DNA of 64,000 bases, from positions 12,441,945 to 12,505,944 of the forward strand of contig CM065176.1 in NCBI GenBank assembly GCA_033026295.1. The letters run 5' to 3'. The translations under genes were made by a program, and so were the position numbers. The DNA is from Channa striata. Taxonomy: Eukaryota; Chordata; Actinopteri; Anabantiformes; Channidae. Below the pieces are notes generated by a model. It was not told the DNA's origin and made no database searches. It saw only the letters and a program-made list of their open reading frames with translations. Below, in pieces: positions 1 through 9,287 of the stretch (position 1 is its first letter; every line of letters starts with the position of its first letter).

Positions 1-44
1 ACAAGGACTTTGCGAACTTCCTTTAAGTTTTGCTTTAAACTGAC

Positions 45-151
45 CAATAGACGCCTGTAACACTCTCCTCCACAATGCCCCTGACTGTTCTGAACAGGCT
101 CGGGTATTTTTTATAGATCCAGGTGGTCAGGCTGCCTCCATCATCCAGAAT
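45..151 (-). CDS. ahcyl2: ahcyl2-like exon, last one in the window
   Basis: Acceptor cttgtcag at the right. It encodes ILDDGGSLTTWIYKKYP and then GIVEESVTGV. The family consensus is DDGGDLTHW, so the Asp and His are replaced by Ser and Thr. The left boundary at 45 assumes a gtcagt donor after GVY and is tentative; readthrough reaches a stop shortly after. Confidence 0.82.
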
Positions 152-3100
152 CTGACAAGAGTCAAACGGCAAGATAAACTTTGTTGTTGTATCTTTTAAA
201 GGAACAATTCATCAAATCACAAAAAATTCTGATGGAAAGTTAAACTTGATTTGTTGAGGTGTTGGTTGTTTCAAAGCCAAGTAAAGCATCTCAACATTTG
301 TGTTTTGGTAGCAAAACCCCTAAAAAAACATTTAGAAATTAAAAGTTTTTTCAAAAAACAGATACAATAGTTGCTAATAGTTGTAAGTAATGAACTGGGA
401 TGTTGAAAGTACCAAGTCAGGCTGCCAGCTCTCTGCACCAACACATCGGTCAACACACCACCAGAAGTCGTCCTCTGATTGTCCTCTCCACCCAAACACA
501 GAGACGCCTTAGAGGGAATTGGAGGCAAAGATCATGTGATGAACCACAGAGTGGAGCAAATATGATGAGAGAAGTTGGTGCAGACAGTTGTACCTCCTTC
601 AGCCAGAGCAGCAGCCACTGTGTTCTGAGTGGAGTAGATGTTACAGGCCGCCCAGCGACACTGAGCCCCCAACTCCGACAAAGTCTCAATTAAGACCTGC
701 AAAAGTCCATGCACAGGGTAAGCAGGACTCATGCTGGGCTTCAGCGATTGGTTGTAACCTCGGAAAATGTTTATTATCACTAAATAGCTGAGACGGTCAG
801 AAAATATTGTGTGTCTGTGTGTGTTGAACTGACCGCTGTCTGTGCAGTGATGTGTGTGCAGCCCACCACTTTAGCTCCAGCCAGAGGTTTCTCCCCACTG
901 GCTCTTTTCCTCAGGACCATCAGGGCTGGCATTTCTAAATATCCCAGACAGAGAGTGTCCAAGTGACAAAAAACATGAGTGAACATATGTTTTGCATTTT
1001 TACCTTAATATTCTCATTTTCTCTTCTTCTACTGGATTAGTCGGAAGACTTGCGAACTTTACCTTGCTGTGCGATTTCGATTTCTTTGCGTCCGAAATCA
1101 GCCCCTTTTATGTTTTTGATGCAAAATTCGGAAAGGCCCCCAGAGTTTTTTGAACTTTGTATCTCGGGGAAATCTCATCGTCAGAGCTATCACTGCACAC
1201 TGCAATACATTTAGAATCTATATTAAAATAGTGTTAAGTAATATTTCAATGCAGGAAGGCAACACTTGAGGAAGACTTGAGCGTAATGACTGTTCAGTTT
1301 CAGCTTTAAATGTGACTGACACTTCTCCTCAAAGAGCAGATTATGACCAAGTTAAGAAAACTTTATTCCTCTGAAGACTTTAGCTTTTCATTGAAGTTTA
1401 GTTAATCCTCAATGCCTGTGGATCCCGTGCTGTTGGGATCACAACAGCTCAGTTTTCATTTCATTTGTATGTGTGTGTTCATGTTTGCATACCTAAACTG
1501 TCTGCAGGCGACTGTGAGACGGACCAAGACAGAGAGCGATGACCGGTCCGGGTGGGACGTTTGTTGAATTGTGGCTTCTGATGAGTGAACTGTATGTGCT
1601 GCATTGTCAGAAATAGACGCAGATTCACAGAACAAACGGGATCAGAGCAGGTCACAAGCACAGTGTCCAGCCAATAGCATGTTTGCGTGCACCCTAATAA
1701 TATCAGATTCAAGTTTGTTTTACACATTCTTAGACACATTCCTAACCGAGCTCTCCAAACTGTTCAAAATAGAACATATTCTGTCCTAAGACCTTTAAGT
1801 CAGGAAAAATTCCCCCCTCAAAAAAACTTCAATGTGAAAAATCATTAGAAGAGAGAAAATAGAAGAGAACTTAGAAAGACCATATTTGATATTTAACATA
1901 ATTCAATTAAAAGATTCATCACTTTATTGGGCTGACAGCTGTTTCAGGTCACCTTGTTTAGTAAAATCTAATTTGATCCACTTTGTTGATCTGGTTTATT
2001 GAAAATTCATCCATCCGCAGTTTAAATTAAACATTGTCAATGCCATTGTCAGTTCAAAGACAGATTTGTAATATTTAAAAAAATTATCTATACATTGAGA
2101 TACATTGAGGTTTGCACTGCAGCAGCTGCTTAATCATTAACACAAAAGACACTGAGCTGTGACATGAACCAATTTCAAAATTAACATAATTATCACAGAT
2201 CTCATACAGAGATCAGAAAACAGGTTTGAATTCAAGCCAGCCACTCTAAAAGTTCAATGAATGCCAACAATTATTTTAATTAAGCAGATACAATATGCAA
2301 AACAATGTTCTTGGGAAACAACTCAAGCAATTATTTTAGCTTGAAATGGTCAAAATCATTAAATCCCTCTTTTACATGTCTGGCAGAGCTGATGTACTGA
2401 TTTCACAGACTGAGGCTCTGTGCCACACCTCACCTCAAATGGCCCAGGTGACAGGTGGACAGAAGAAAGAGGAGAAAGTGAAACATACTGAGTCTTCGCA
2501 TGGAAAAGAGACAGGCTAGACGGAGAGTGAGAAGACAGCTGAAAAGGAGGGGAACTGAGCGTTAAGGCCACAGATAAATGAGGCGTAAAGAGGATGTCAG
2601 CCGGGGGAAAACACAAGCTTCTATGAGTCAACAAGCAGTTCTGAGATGTTTTCATAAATCTCAATATATTGGCTTGTGTTATGGGAAATATACTGCAGGA
2701 TCCAGTGTTTTTTCACTTGACTTGTACTAGAAACAAAAAGTTTGCTGCTTCCATTTTGATTCCAAACTCTAGATTTTTTTAACTTGAGGCAATAAAGAAT
2801 TACGCTGCTTCCTCTGGAACTCACAAATGGTTTCAAACAGCCGCTTTTGTGTGTGGATTGCACTGGAAGAGCTGCAAACAGGCTTTGATGTGGCTGCTCT
2901 GTCTTATTGGAAAGACAAAAAAAGTGCGGGCACGCTGGAGTTTACAGATACACAAACTGTGTTTGATGATACAGACAAACCCAGGCAAAGTCAGTACATG
3001 GGTGTATAAGAAATGGACTCACTGTGTCAGCCTTCGGAGCTTCAACAACCCGCGCTCCTGTCCCACACTCAGACACATCTGTCCTGTGTCTGTCCCGACC

Positions 3101-3307
3101 GTGGGATGTCCTCCTGCTCTCTGCTGCTTTTAGCATCTGCAGCAGGTTCGGCCTCTGTTTAACCACATGGTTTTTGGTCTGTGTTCTTCTGTCCTCTTCT
3201 GCCTCTTCATTCAGCACAGCTCCGTCCTTCACACGTGGTCCAAAGTAATAGTCAGGAAGCGGCAGGACGTCCCGAGGGGCTCCCGTCTGGCTCTTTTCCT
3301 GTGCCAT
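45..3307 (-). CDS. ahcyl2: AHCYL2-like protein (IRBIT family), 5' part, runs off left edge
   Basis: Seven minus-strand exons join into an S-adenosylhomocysteine-hydrolase-like protein: 3307-3023, 1598-1493, 1199-1063, 934-834, 696-594, 507-413 and 151-45. Junction phases agree (0,1,1,0,1,0) if one missing base in exon 3 is allowed for. Diagnostic peptides are FNKRPT, SDSSDDE, FCIKNIK, EMPALM, GEKPLAGAK, GCTHITAQTA, AQCRWAACNIYSTQN, SEDDFWWC and IVEESVTGV. FNKRPT and EMPALM resemble AHCYL2 more than AHCYL1 (FTKFPT, DMSALI). Family knowledge: AHCYL proteins keep the hydrolase fold but act mainly as regulators of IP3 receptors and ion transporters through a serine-rich N-terminal region. The NAD-binding and C-terminal halves lie outside the window. 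The protein is more diverged than expected for this highly conserved family, so it may be a relaxed teleost duplicate or a young pseudogene. Homology is near certain; functionality is not. Confidence 0.86.
413..507 (-). CDS. ahcyl2: ahcyl2-like exon
   Basis: Two bases plus 31 residues, containing SEDDFWWCVDRC and ESWQPDL. The family consensus FAWKGESEDDFWW reads FGWRGQSEDDFWW here, so the Lys and Glu of WKGE are changed. The donor is gtactt. Confidence 0.88.
594..696 (-). CDS. ahcyl2: ahcyl2-like exon
   Basis: Thirty-four residues plus one base. They begin VLIETLSELGAQCRWAACN and continue IYSTQNTVAAALAEG, nearly identical to AHCYL1/2. The acceptor is ttttgcag and the donor gtacaa. The asparagine-threonine in STQNT replaces the usual STQNE. 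Confidence 0.9.
834..934 (-). CDS. ahcyl2: ahcyl2-like exon: start of hydrolase-like domain
   Basis: It encodes two bases plus 33 residues including MPALMVLRKRA, GEKPLAGAK and GCTHITAQTA. The His in GCTHIT corresponds to a catalytic His of true AHCY and is kept. The acceptor is tatttag and the donor gtcagt, which is less common than gtragt. Confidence 0.88.
1063..1199 (-). CDS. ahcyl2: ahcyl2-like exon with 1-base frame break
   Basis: Acceptor attgcag, donor gtaaag. The first part reads SDSSDDEISPR in one frame and the second part reads FCIKNIKGADFGRKEIEIA in another. The exon is 137 bases, whereas 138 are needed to keep the flanking phases. The switch falls at a run of six A at 1146-1151; one more A would restore a continuous frame. 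As written, the first frame meets a stop codon inside the exon. This is either a real inactivating deletion or a homopolymer error in the assembly. Confidence 0.8.
1493..1598 (-). CDS. ahcyl2: ahcyl2-like exon: serine-rich regulatory segment
   Basis: It encodes 35 residues plus one base, flanked by acceptor aatgcag and donor gtatgc. It contains FNKRPTRTGHRSLSWSVSQS, aligned with the AHCYL2 segment in which RRSLSRSISQSSTDS is the phosphorylated IRBIT-type serine cluster. Here the spacing is kept but one arginine is replaced (SLSWSVS instead of SLSRSIS), which could weaken a kinase recognition site. Confidence 0.85.
3023..3307 (-). CDS. ahcyl2: Candidate first coding exon of the ahcyl2-like gene
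   Basis: An open frame of 95 codons starts at an ATG with purine at -3 and G at +4 and ends exactly at a strong donor (ACA followed by gtgagt). It exits in phase 0, which fits the phase-0 entry of the next exon. The encoded N-terminus has no family match I recognise, but its end (VVEAPKADT) resembles the AHCYL2 segment VTEAPRT that precedes the conserved QIQF block. AHCYL2 N-termini come from alternative first exons and vary, so this could be one of them. A second in-frame ATG lies 21 bases upstream at 3328. Assignment to this gene is inference from phase, strand and position. Confidence 0.55.
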
Positions 3308-4564
3308 GACTCCACTTACAGCCAGCAATGAAATAAATTCGGTTTCTGCTCAGGTGATCAGAAAACAGACCAAATGCTGAGCCATACCCTGCCCACATAT
3401 GCATCTGATATTTCCTTGCACAAGCTTTGTGTTTACTCTAAACAGCAAAGGTTGATGGATCACTTTGAGGTAAAGTAGATCATTTGTGGTGGATGCAGTG
3501 TGGACAGGTTCAACACTGCAGCACAGCTTTTTGACACAATGTGCTCACAGGTTTGGCAAAGAGAAGCACTTAAACTCAGAGACCTCAGAGCCAAGTCGTG
3601 ATGTTGTTTTGCCTTCAATATCACTGGATCAAATCATCAAGACGTGAGCGCAGTGAGGAATGAGGGTTACAGTTTAAACAGCAGCAACAGTAGGCCTGTG
3701 TTAACAGTCACCTTCCTTTGAGGGTCTAATGTCAATCTGAAAGACAAATAAAGTGTCCGTTTAAAGGAAATGTCCAAAGTCAGGTTTAAAGGTGAACAAT
3801 AATTTGCTGCAGTAATATTTCATCCTGTTCCTGACTATTAACAGAGAACCTTTAAAGCAGATGACCCCTTAACATTCAGTTTATGACAGCCATTATCCAA
3901 CCTGGAGTTAGATTTTTACTGAGCATTTATTAAACCGAGTTCACAGGTTTAATACAGGCAGGGTTTTCTAAAAGTACAACGGATAAGATCTTGAAAAAAC
4001 TATAATCTTTAAAACCTCTTAACTACCTCTGAAGTCAGGATCCATCTGCCTTCGCTCAAAAAGAACAAAAAACAAATTCTAAAACATGTTTCAAAAATAA
4101 AGACCAAAATCCAACCAAGTAGCTTCAGAAAAGCGTGTGTTTTACACAGACATGGCAGGTTTCTGCTGAAAACCCTTTAAGGTCTGAGGTTTCTGACACG
4201 GAGCCTTTCGGGGCAGTAGCACCACACGGTGTAACGTTAGAGGGCGTCACAGTTCCACAGCTGACGCAGAGAAAACCGTCCCTTCTTTGCTCTGTGTGAA
4301 AACTGTGGGAGGATTTTACTTTGATTCCTTCTGTTCTGGGTTGAACAGGGACCGGGGGACAGCAGGCCCAAAGGGACCGTCAGTAGGAGGGAATATTAAC
4401 ACAGTATCGAGTCCTCTACCTCCAGCGAAATCCGGCTCCATTTTCTTGTTGAGTGCAGGAATTTCAGACTCAGGTGTTAAATTGCAAAGGTTATAAAAAT
4501 GTCCCTGTTAGTGATGAGTGAAGTGTTCGCAGGAGCCTGTAAACGGTTTTGTGACTGTACGGTG

Positions 4565-5050
4565 GCATCACCCATCATCACCGGTGGCAGAAGAGATTGG
4601 ACAAAGTCATAAAGAACCAGCTGTGTCTCTGGACTCGTTGGAGGAGTGAAAAGAGGAGGATAATTGTCAAACTGTTGGTCATTATGGACAACACCTCACC
4701 CCTGTATGGGACGCCCTGAGAGCTCAGAGCCGCTCCGTCAGCGACGGGCTGCTCCACCTGGGATCTGTGACAAGCTCTACCACAGGTCATTTGTCCCTGC
4801 TGCCATCAGACAAGCGACATCGCTGCTCCCCACAGGCTGAAATGACCCAAACGATCCAGACTGATTTGCCTGCTCGTCCAGCTCAGAGGCACCTGTCACC
4901 TAAATGATAATGTCCCTGCCACCACTGTCTGAAAATCACTCTTGCACACATTTTACATGCACACTTTAATATCTAACTTGCTTTGTAGATAATCTATTTG
5001 ACATTTGACTACATATACTACTACTAGTATTATACTATAAGTGTGTTTAC
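4565..5050 (+). mobile_element. LINE (non-LTR retrotransposon) 3'-end relic
   Basis: Around 4650-4810 the plus strand reads, with stops, like the C-terminal end of an L2/Rex-type reverse transcriptase: KLLVIMDNTSPLYGTP, then a degraded SDRLLHP-like stretch, then a segment resembling the RSFLPAAIR end found in fish LINEs. It is followed by an A/T-rich tail. It is broken by several stops and clearly dead. Family assignment is from remembered consensus features, and the borders are approximate. Confidence 0.5.
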
Positions 5051-6045
5051 GATTCTAAATTTCATTCTCAGCATTTTGTAATGTAACTTTTCAAATAAGA
5101 TTTTTTACTGTGATTGCTTCCTCCATGCTATGTCATGGTTGAGCTTAGGCCGCCCTCAGCCAACCATGTCGCACCTGAACTGATAAAAACTTGGACTGGG
5201 ATAGAGCTTCACTGTCCCCTTTGTTTACTGCAGCTCGGTACATGGTTGACTTGCAGACTCGTATCTCCTTTTGACTGAACCCTATATACATGGCTTGTGT
5301 AAGTTTTGAATATTGGACACGGTTTTGCCATTTGCATTGGGGATTGTTTTCTATTAAAGCTGATATATAGGAGATTTTGCAGTTGAATAAATGAAGTTCT
5401 GTGTTTCTTAATAGTATCCAATTTATAATATAGTAAGCAGATGATGATCTTTGGAACAATAAATGCTTACATGGCTCTCCTCTGGTCCTACTACTTTGAC
5501 TCCTGTGCCAGTGCAGAAGTTCATTATAGTAACTAGATCCAGCTAGGACAGAATAACATTATTTTTTAATCATACAATTATTATAAATACATTTTAGCAA
5601 ATATTAAGGAAACATATCTGTTGGTTTTGTGACTTTGGAAGGTTTCACAGTTTTGCTCTATTTTGATATTTGCCATAGCTGTCTTCTCTTTGGCAGCAAA
5701 GTTTTAGTTGCTCTTAGTGATGAATGGTTTGCTTGTGTATATATAATTTTCATTTTCCTTTTATTCTGATCCACGTACTGTTCAGTGTGTCCCAGTAAAA
5801 GTCCAGAATGATAATGAACTAACAAATGAGCTTGAATGTGTTTTTTTTTTTTTGCACCAACCTGTTTAATTCTGAGCACATTTATGCCAGAGAAAACCGA
5901 AACTAAATGTTCTGTCATGATATTTTATTTACACAAAACAGACAATTCATGAAAAAAATTGATTCATTTCACCATACCATAGATTACAGATGAGATTATC
6001 TTAACATGACTGAGAATATCTAACCACAGAGGATGCACACGTGTA

Positions 6046-6545
6046 TACAGTGATCAGCCACAACTATAAAACCACTGACAAATCAAGCAAATATCATTGA
6101 TTATCTCATTACAAGGACCCCAGTCAAGGGTGGGATATATACTGATCTGCCACAACATTAAAACTATCTCCCAAATATTGTGTAGGTCCCCCTCAGGGCA
6201 CCAAAACACTGCTGATGCTTCAAAGTATGCACTCCACTAGACCTCTGTACATTTATGTCCAGAATTATCTGCTTTAACAGCTGTCGGCCAAAACGTGGGT
6301 TGCTGTTTATAGGTGGTGTAATGACAGTCTTGCTGGAGCCTCCATGCTGACCATCCATTGCTGAACGGGCCTGCAACAGGCACGTTAGCATCCCAAACTG
6401 AACCACAGAGCATTGGGAAAAGAGGGTCTGGTCTGATCAATCCCAATTTTTCAGTTCATGGAGGCACCACGTCGCAACTTAAAGGTTTGTTACTGACACC
6501 TTGGTGACACATACCACAGGACGTCTCAGAGGTCTTGGTCACAGA
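6046..6545. mobile_element. Tc1/mariner transposon relic, rearranged
   Basis: The block at 6050-6130 resembles the terminal part of a common teleost Tc1-like element (tgatcagccacaac, then a cattgattatctc-type segment). At 6139-6250 a second terminus appears in inverted orientation (gatctgccacaacattaaaa, tattgtgtaggtccccct). At 6457-6545 an internal transposase piece (catggaggcaccacgtcgca) runs in the plus orientation. The parts are out of normal order, so this is a degraded fold-back or nested insertion with no coding capacity. Confidence 0.75.
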
Positions 6546-6928
6546 ACCATAACATTTACCACAATTTTACTGCTTGGGTAGAAACAGGTTGGATATTAAA
6601 CTACACACTGCACAAGCCTATTTACAAATGGAAAACATCACCTAAACTCACTTTTTCACAATAAAATACATTCCCAGCAGGATACGCGCACTGCACAATG
6701 TATTGTCTTAGAATTGTAATACAATGCCATAGCTGTAAAATAATTAAATAGTTAGTTTAAAGTTAAGTGCAAACAGTTTCATCTCAGTGGCAGTGACAAT
6801 ATGTTTTACAATTAAAAAAGAAATAAGAACACACCTAGCTTATGTTTTCTTCCAAAAGTGTCATCTGTTAACCAGATTAATCTTTTTAATTTTGACTTTA
6901 TTGCAACCATGAGTCAGTATTTTCATCC

Positions 6929-7240
6929 TCATCTCGCCGTTCGTATGTTCTTGTACTGACACAGAAGCAGGTGCTTGAAGGTGTTTTTGAAGGTGGCGTT
7001 GCACAGGGCGTAGCAGGCTGGGTTGACGGTGCTGTTGATGTAGCAGAGCCAGTAGCCGATGGTCCAGAGGGAGTTTGGTATACAGGTGGAGCAGAAAGTG
7101 TTGATCAGAACCATCACGTTGTACGGTGTCCAGGTGGCTACGAACGCTACCAGGATGGCTGTGATGGTGCGCGTCACCTTTTTCTCCCTGGAGGAAAAAC
7201 TCTTCTTTTTCCACTTTGCCACAGCACTCTGCTTTGTCAC
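6929..7240 (-). CDS. chrm2: chrm2 coding exon 3 (end of third loop, TM6, TM7, C-tail)
   Basis: 103 codons plus TGA. The acceptor is ttcttcttcag, and the exon starts VTKQSAVAK, continues to SREKKVTRT and TM6, and ends YKNIRTAR. The frame joins exon 2 in phase 0. Confidence 0.94.
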   Translation of the reverse strand: MTKQSAVAKWKKKSFSSREKKVTRTITAILVAFVATWTPYNVMVLINTFCSTCIPNSLWTIGYWLCYINSTVNPACYALCNATFKNTFKHLLLCQYKNIRTAR

Positions 7241-9287
7241 CTGAAGAAGAACAAATGTCCATTCATTGCTTTTACAGTGACATTACCTGATTTCTGCACA
7301 TTAGGAGTGAGCCATAAACACAACATTGACATATGTGGTGCACAGGTTGGGAGACAATTCTACAATTTTCAGCAGAGACTGAGTATCATTATAGTTTCAT
7401 TCATATTCAGGCCCTTGCAGCTGTAAATCCACTTCTCACATTTTGTTTTCATTCACGCCTGGTGTGAATGCAGATCCTGCCCTCACTCACTGTAATCTCC
7501 TCTATCACATTTCTGCAGCAGTTATCTGTTGCTTGTTCTGGAAATCAGTTCTCCCATCCAGTGTGTCAGACTCTTGCTTCAGAGTATGCAGAGCACTGAC
7601 TTAGTCTGCTGTCACGTCACCCTACGTCACACTACGTCCTTATCTGCCCCTACTGCTTCAGTGAAGCTTTGAAGTTTATTTTTTATAGTTATTGTCCTAC
7701 ATTAATAATCCTAAATTATTAATACTAATAATTAAGACTTAGTTTTATGCCAATCCTTCCAGTTGTTAAGAACCTGTACTTCACTTAAATGCACTTATCC
7801 TGGAAATAGACCATTTCTATTTATTTATGTGGGGAATTTAGAGTAATCACAAATTACTCTGCATGTCTTTGGGCCAGGAAGGATCTGAAGCACCTGGAAA
7901 AGTCCCACATCAGCACAGGTAGAACATGCAGACTCCACACAGAAAGCCACTCAATCCTTTTTGAACCTACATCTATCTAACTGTGAGGCGGCAGTGCTAA
8001 CCAAACCACCACAGTGCCACAGTATTAAACCAGATAATGATTGTACTGATAAAATCAAATTTACCTTAAATAATGATCTCGTGACCAATTTGTCAGCAGC
8101 TGTGTTCTCCAGTGAAGATGGCTGTTCTTGATTTGTATTTTTCCCACTGTTCAGTCCTTTCTGTGATGACCCTGGGACTGCAGCTGTGTCCTTAGATGTT
8201 GATGCATTAATGCTTTCTGTCGTGGAGTCCACCTGGGCGGGACTTCCGTCTTTACAGGGCCCACTTCCGTTTTGCTGTTGCAGCATTTCCTTTTCCTTCT
8301 CATCTCCAGCCTCTTCTTGGGCTTCTTTTGTTGTCATGCAGTTGTTCTGGTCCTCACACCCCTCCTCCTGGCTGTGAGAGGGACCTTCTCCCAGACTGGT
8401 ACCTGAGGTCTTCCTGCTGTCCTTCCTTATGCGGCTGCGGCTGGCCTTGGAGATGCGCCAGTAAAGATGGATCATTATGGCAACCGGCAGGTAAAATGCT
8501 GCTATGGCTGTCCCGAATGTCACCGCTGGGTTTGAGAAGAACTGTATGTAACACTGACCTGGCGGCACGGTTCTCCCACCGACAATGAACTGCCAGAATA
8601 AAATGGCTGGAGCCCAAAGAATGAAGGACAAGACCCATGCAGCAGCAATCATCAAGCCCGCCATTTTGGTGCTGCGCCGTGCTGGGTAACTGAGGGGCTT
8701 GGTGACACAGAAGTAACGGTCAAAACTAATGATGAGCAGGTTCATGACTGAGGCGTTGCTGACAACGTAATCGACAGCCAACCACAGGTCACACACCACT
8801 GCTCCCAGAGGCCAGTATCCAATCACAATGTACACCGTGTAGAGGTTCATGGAGCAGACGCCAATTATGAGGTCTGCACAGGCCAGGCTGAACAGGAAGT
8901 AGTTGTTGACGGTCTGCAGGTTCCTGTTTACCTTTAGAGAAACAACATGGAGCAGGCTGTCAGCAGCTAACAATGTGTGTTCTCACTTGGATTAGATTAC
9001 ATCTCTGCACAGGGTTGTACATGCCGTTTTCTTATCTCTAAGACTAGGTCTGCATTTCGCGGTTTCCACAGACAGATAGTTGAAACACTGTTAGTCATGA
9101 ATGATCGAAACAAGAAAAGCCAAACCTTTATAGAGAGCATGACCAGAATGTTTCCGATGACAGTGATCAGACTCACAGAGCCGGCCACCAGGATGATGAG
9201 CACTATCTCCACAGTCGTATACGGACTGTGGCGGGTGTTGCCATCACTGCTGATGTTGGTGGACTGGGATGAGTTCAGAATTTCCAT
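6929..9287 (-). CDS. chrm2: Muscarinic acetylcholine receptor, M2 type (likely teleost chrm2b)
   Basis: Three exons (9287-9126, 8931-8065, 7240-6929) give a complete class A GPCR of 446 residues (human M2 has 466). Visible landmarks: TM1 from about residue 25; Asp74 (2.50); Cys101; Asp108 of the acetylcholine site followed by YVVSN; DRY-type motif at 125-127; TFGTAIAAF in TM5; a long hydrophilic third loop (about 215-365); WTPYN in TM6; NPACY at 416-420; and Cys437 in LLLCQY as a palmitoylation candidate. Family knowledge: M2 and M4 couple to Gi/o, slowing the heart and inhibiting transmitter release. M2-like features are CYIQFFSN, IGYWPLG, TKQ before SREKK, and CIPN with WTIGYW. Some positions match M4 (VMLSIKV, YPARR), so the M2 call also leans on neighbouring genes. 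The start ATG has A at -3 and G at +4, and N-glycosylation motifs (NSS, NIS) follow it. Both introns are phase 0. Confidence 0.93.
7800..8025. repeat. Common teleost interspersed repeat inside chrm2 intron 2
   Basis: The segment carries gcatgtctttgggccaggaa, acatgcagactccacacaga and tgtgaggcggcagtgctaac, a pattern seen many times in fish genomes at the ends of interspersed (probably LINE-derived) elements. It lies wholly inside intron 2 (7241-8064). A shorter piece of the same pattern occurs near 18360-18410. The element name is not given because it cannot be checked here. Confidence 0.55.
8065..8931 (-). CDS. chrm2: chrm2 coding exon 2 (TM2 to third loop)
   Basis: 289 codons covering TM2-TM5 and most of the third intracellular loop. 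The acceptor is ctctaaag, the donor AAG followed by gtaaat. The 193-base-class intron before it (8932-9125) is very short. The loop is rich in Ser, Thr, Glu and Gln and does not align with mammalian M2 beyond its ends, as is normal for this region. Confidence 0.93.
9126..9287 (-). CDS. chrm2: chrm2 coding exon 1 (N-terminus and TM1)
   Basis: Fifty-four codons, ending in ILVMLSIK after TM1. The donor is AAG followed by gtttgg, a GT donor with poor downstream consensus. The next exon begins VNRNLQTVNNY, so the junction falls in the first intracellular loop. Any 5' non-coding exon lies above 9288 and was not defined. Confidence 0.9.

Larger units (their letters stand above)
3308..6928. other. 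Intergenic, ahcyl2-like to chrm2
   Basis: Both neighbours are on the minus strand, so this is upstream of ahcyl2 and downstream of chrm2. No further coding exon was recognised. It holds a LINE 3'-end relic near 4.6 kb and a Tc1-type relic near 6.1-6.5 kb. Most of the rest is A/T-rich and unremarkable. The 3' UTR of chrm2 should lie just left of 6929; its end was not determined. Confidence 0.6.

Noticed and set aside
7951..8064. Extension of the chrm2 exon 2 open frame past the donor
   Set aside because: The donor AAG|gtaaat at 8065/8064 and the next exon (VTKQ...) restore the M2 sequence; the extra codons run into an interspersed repeat in the intron.
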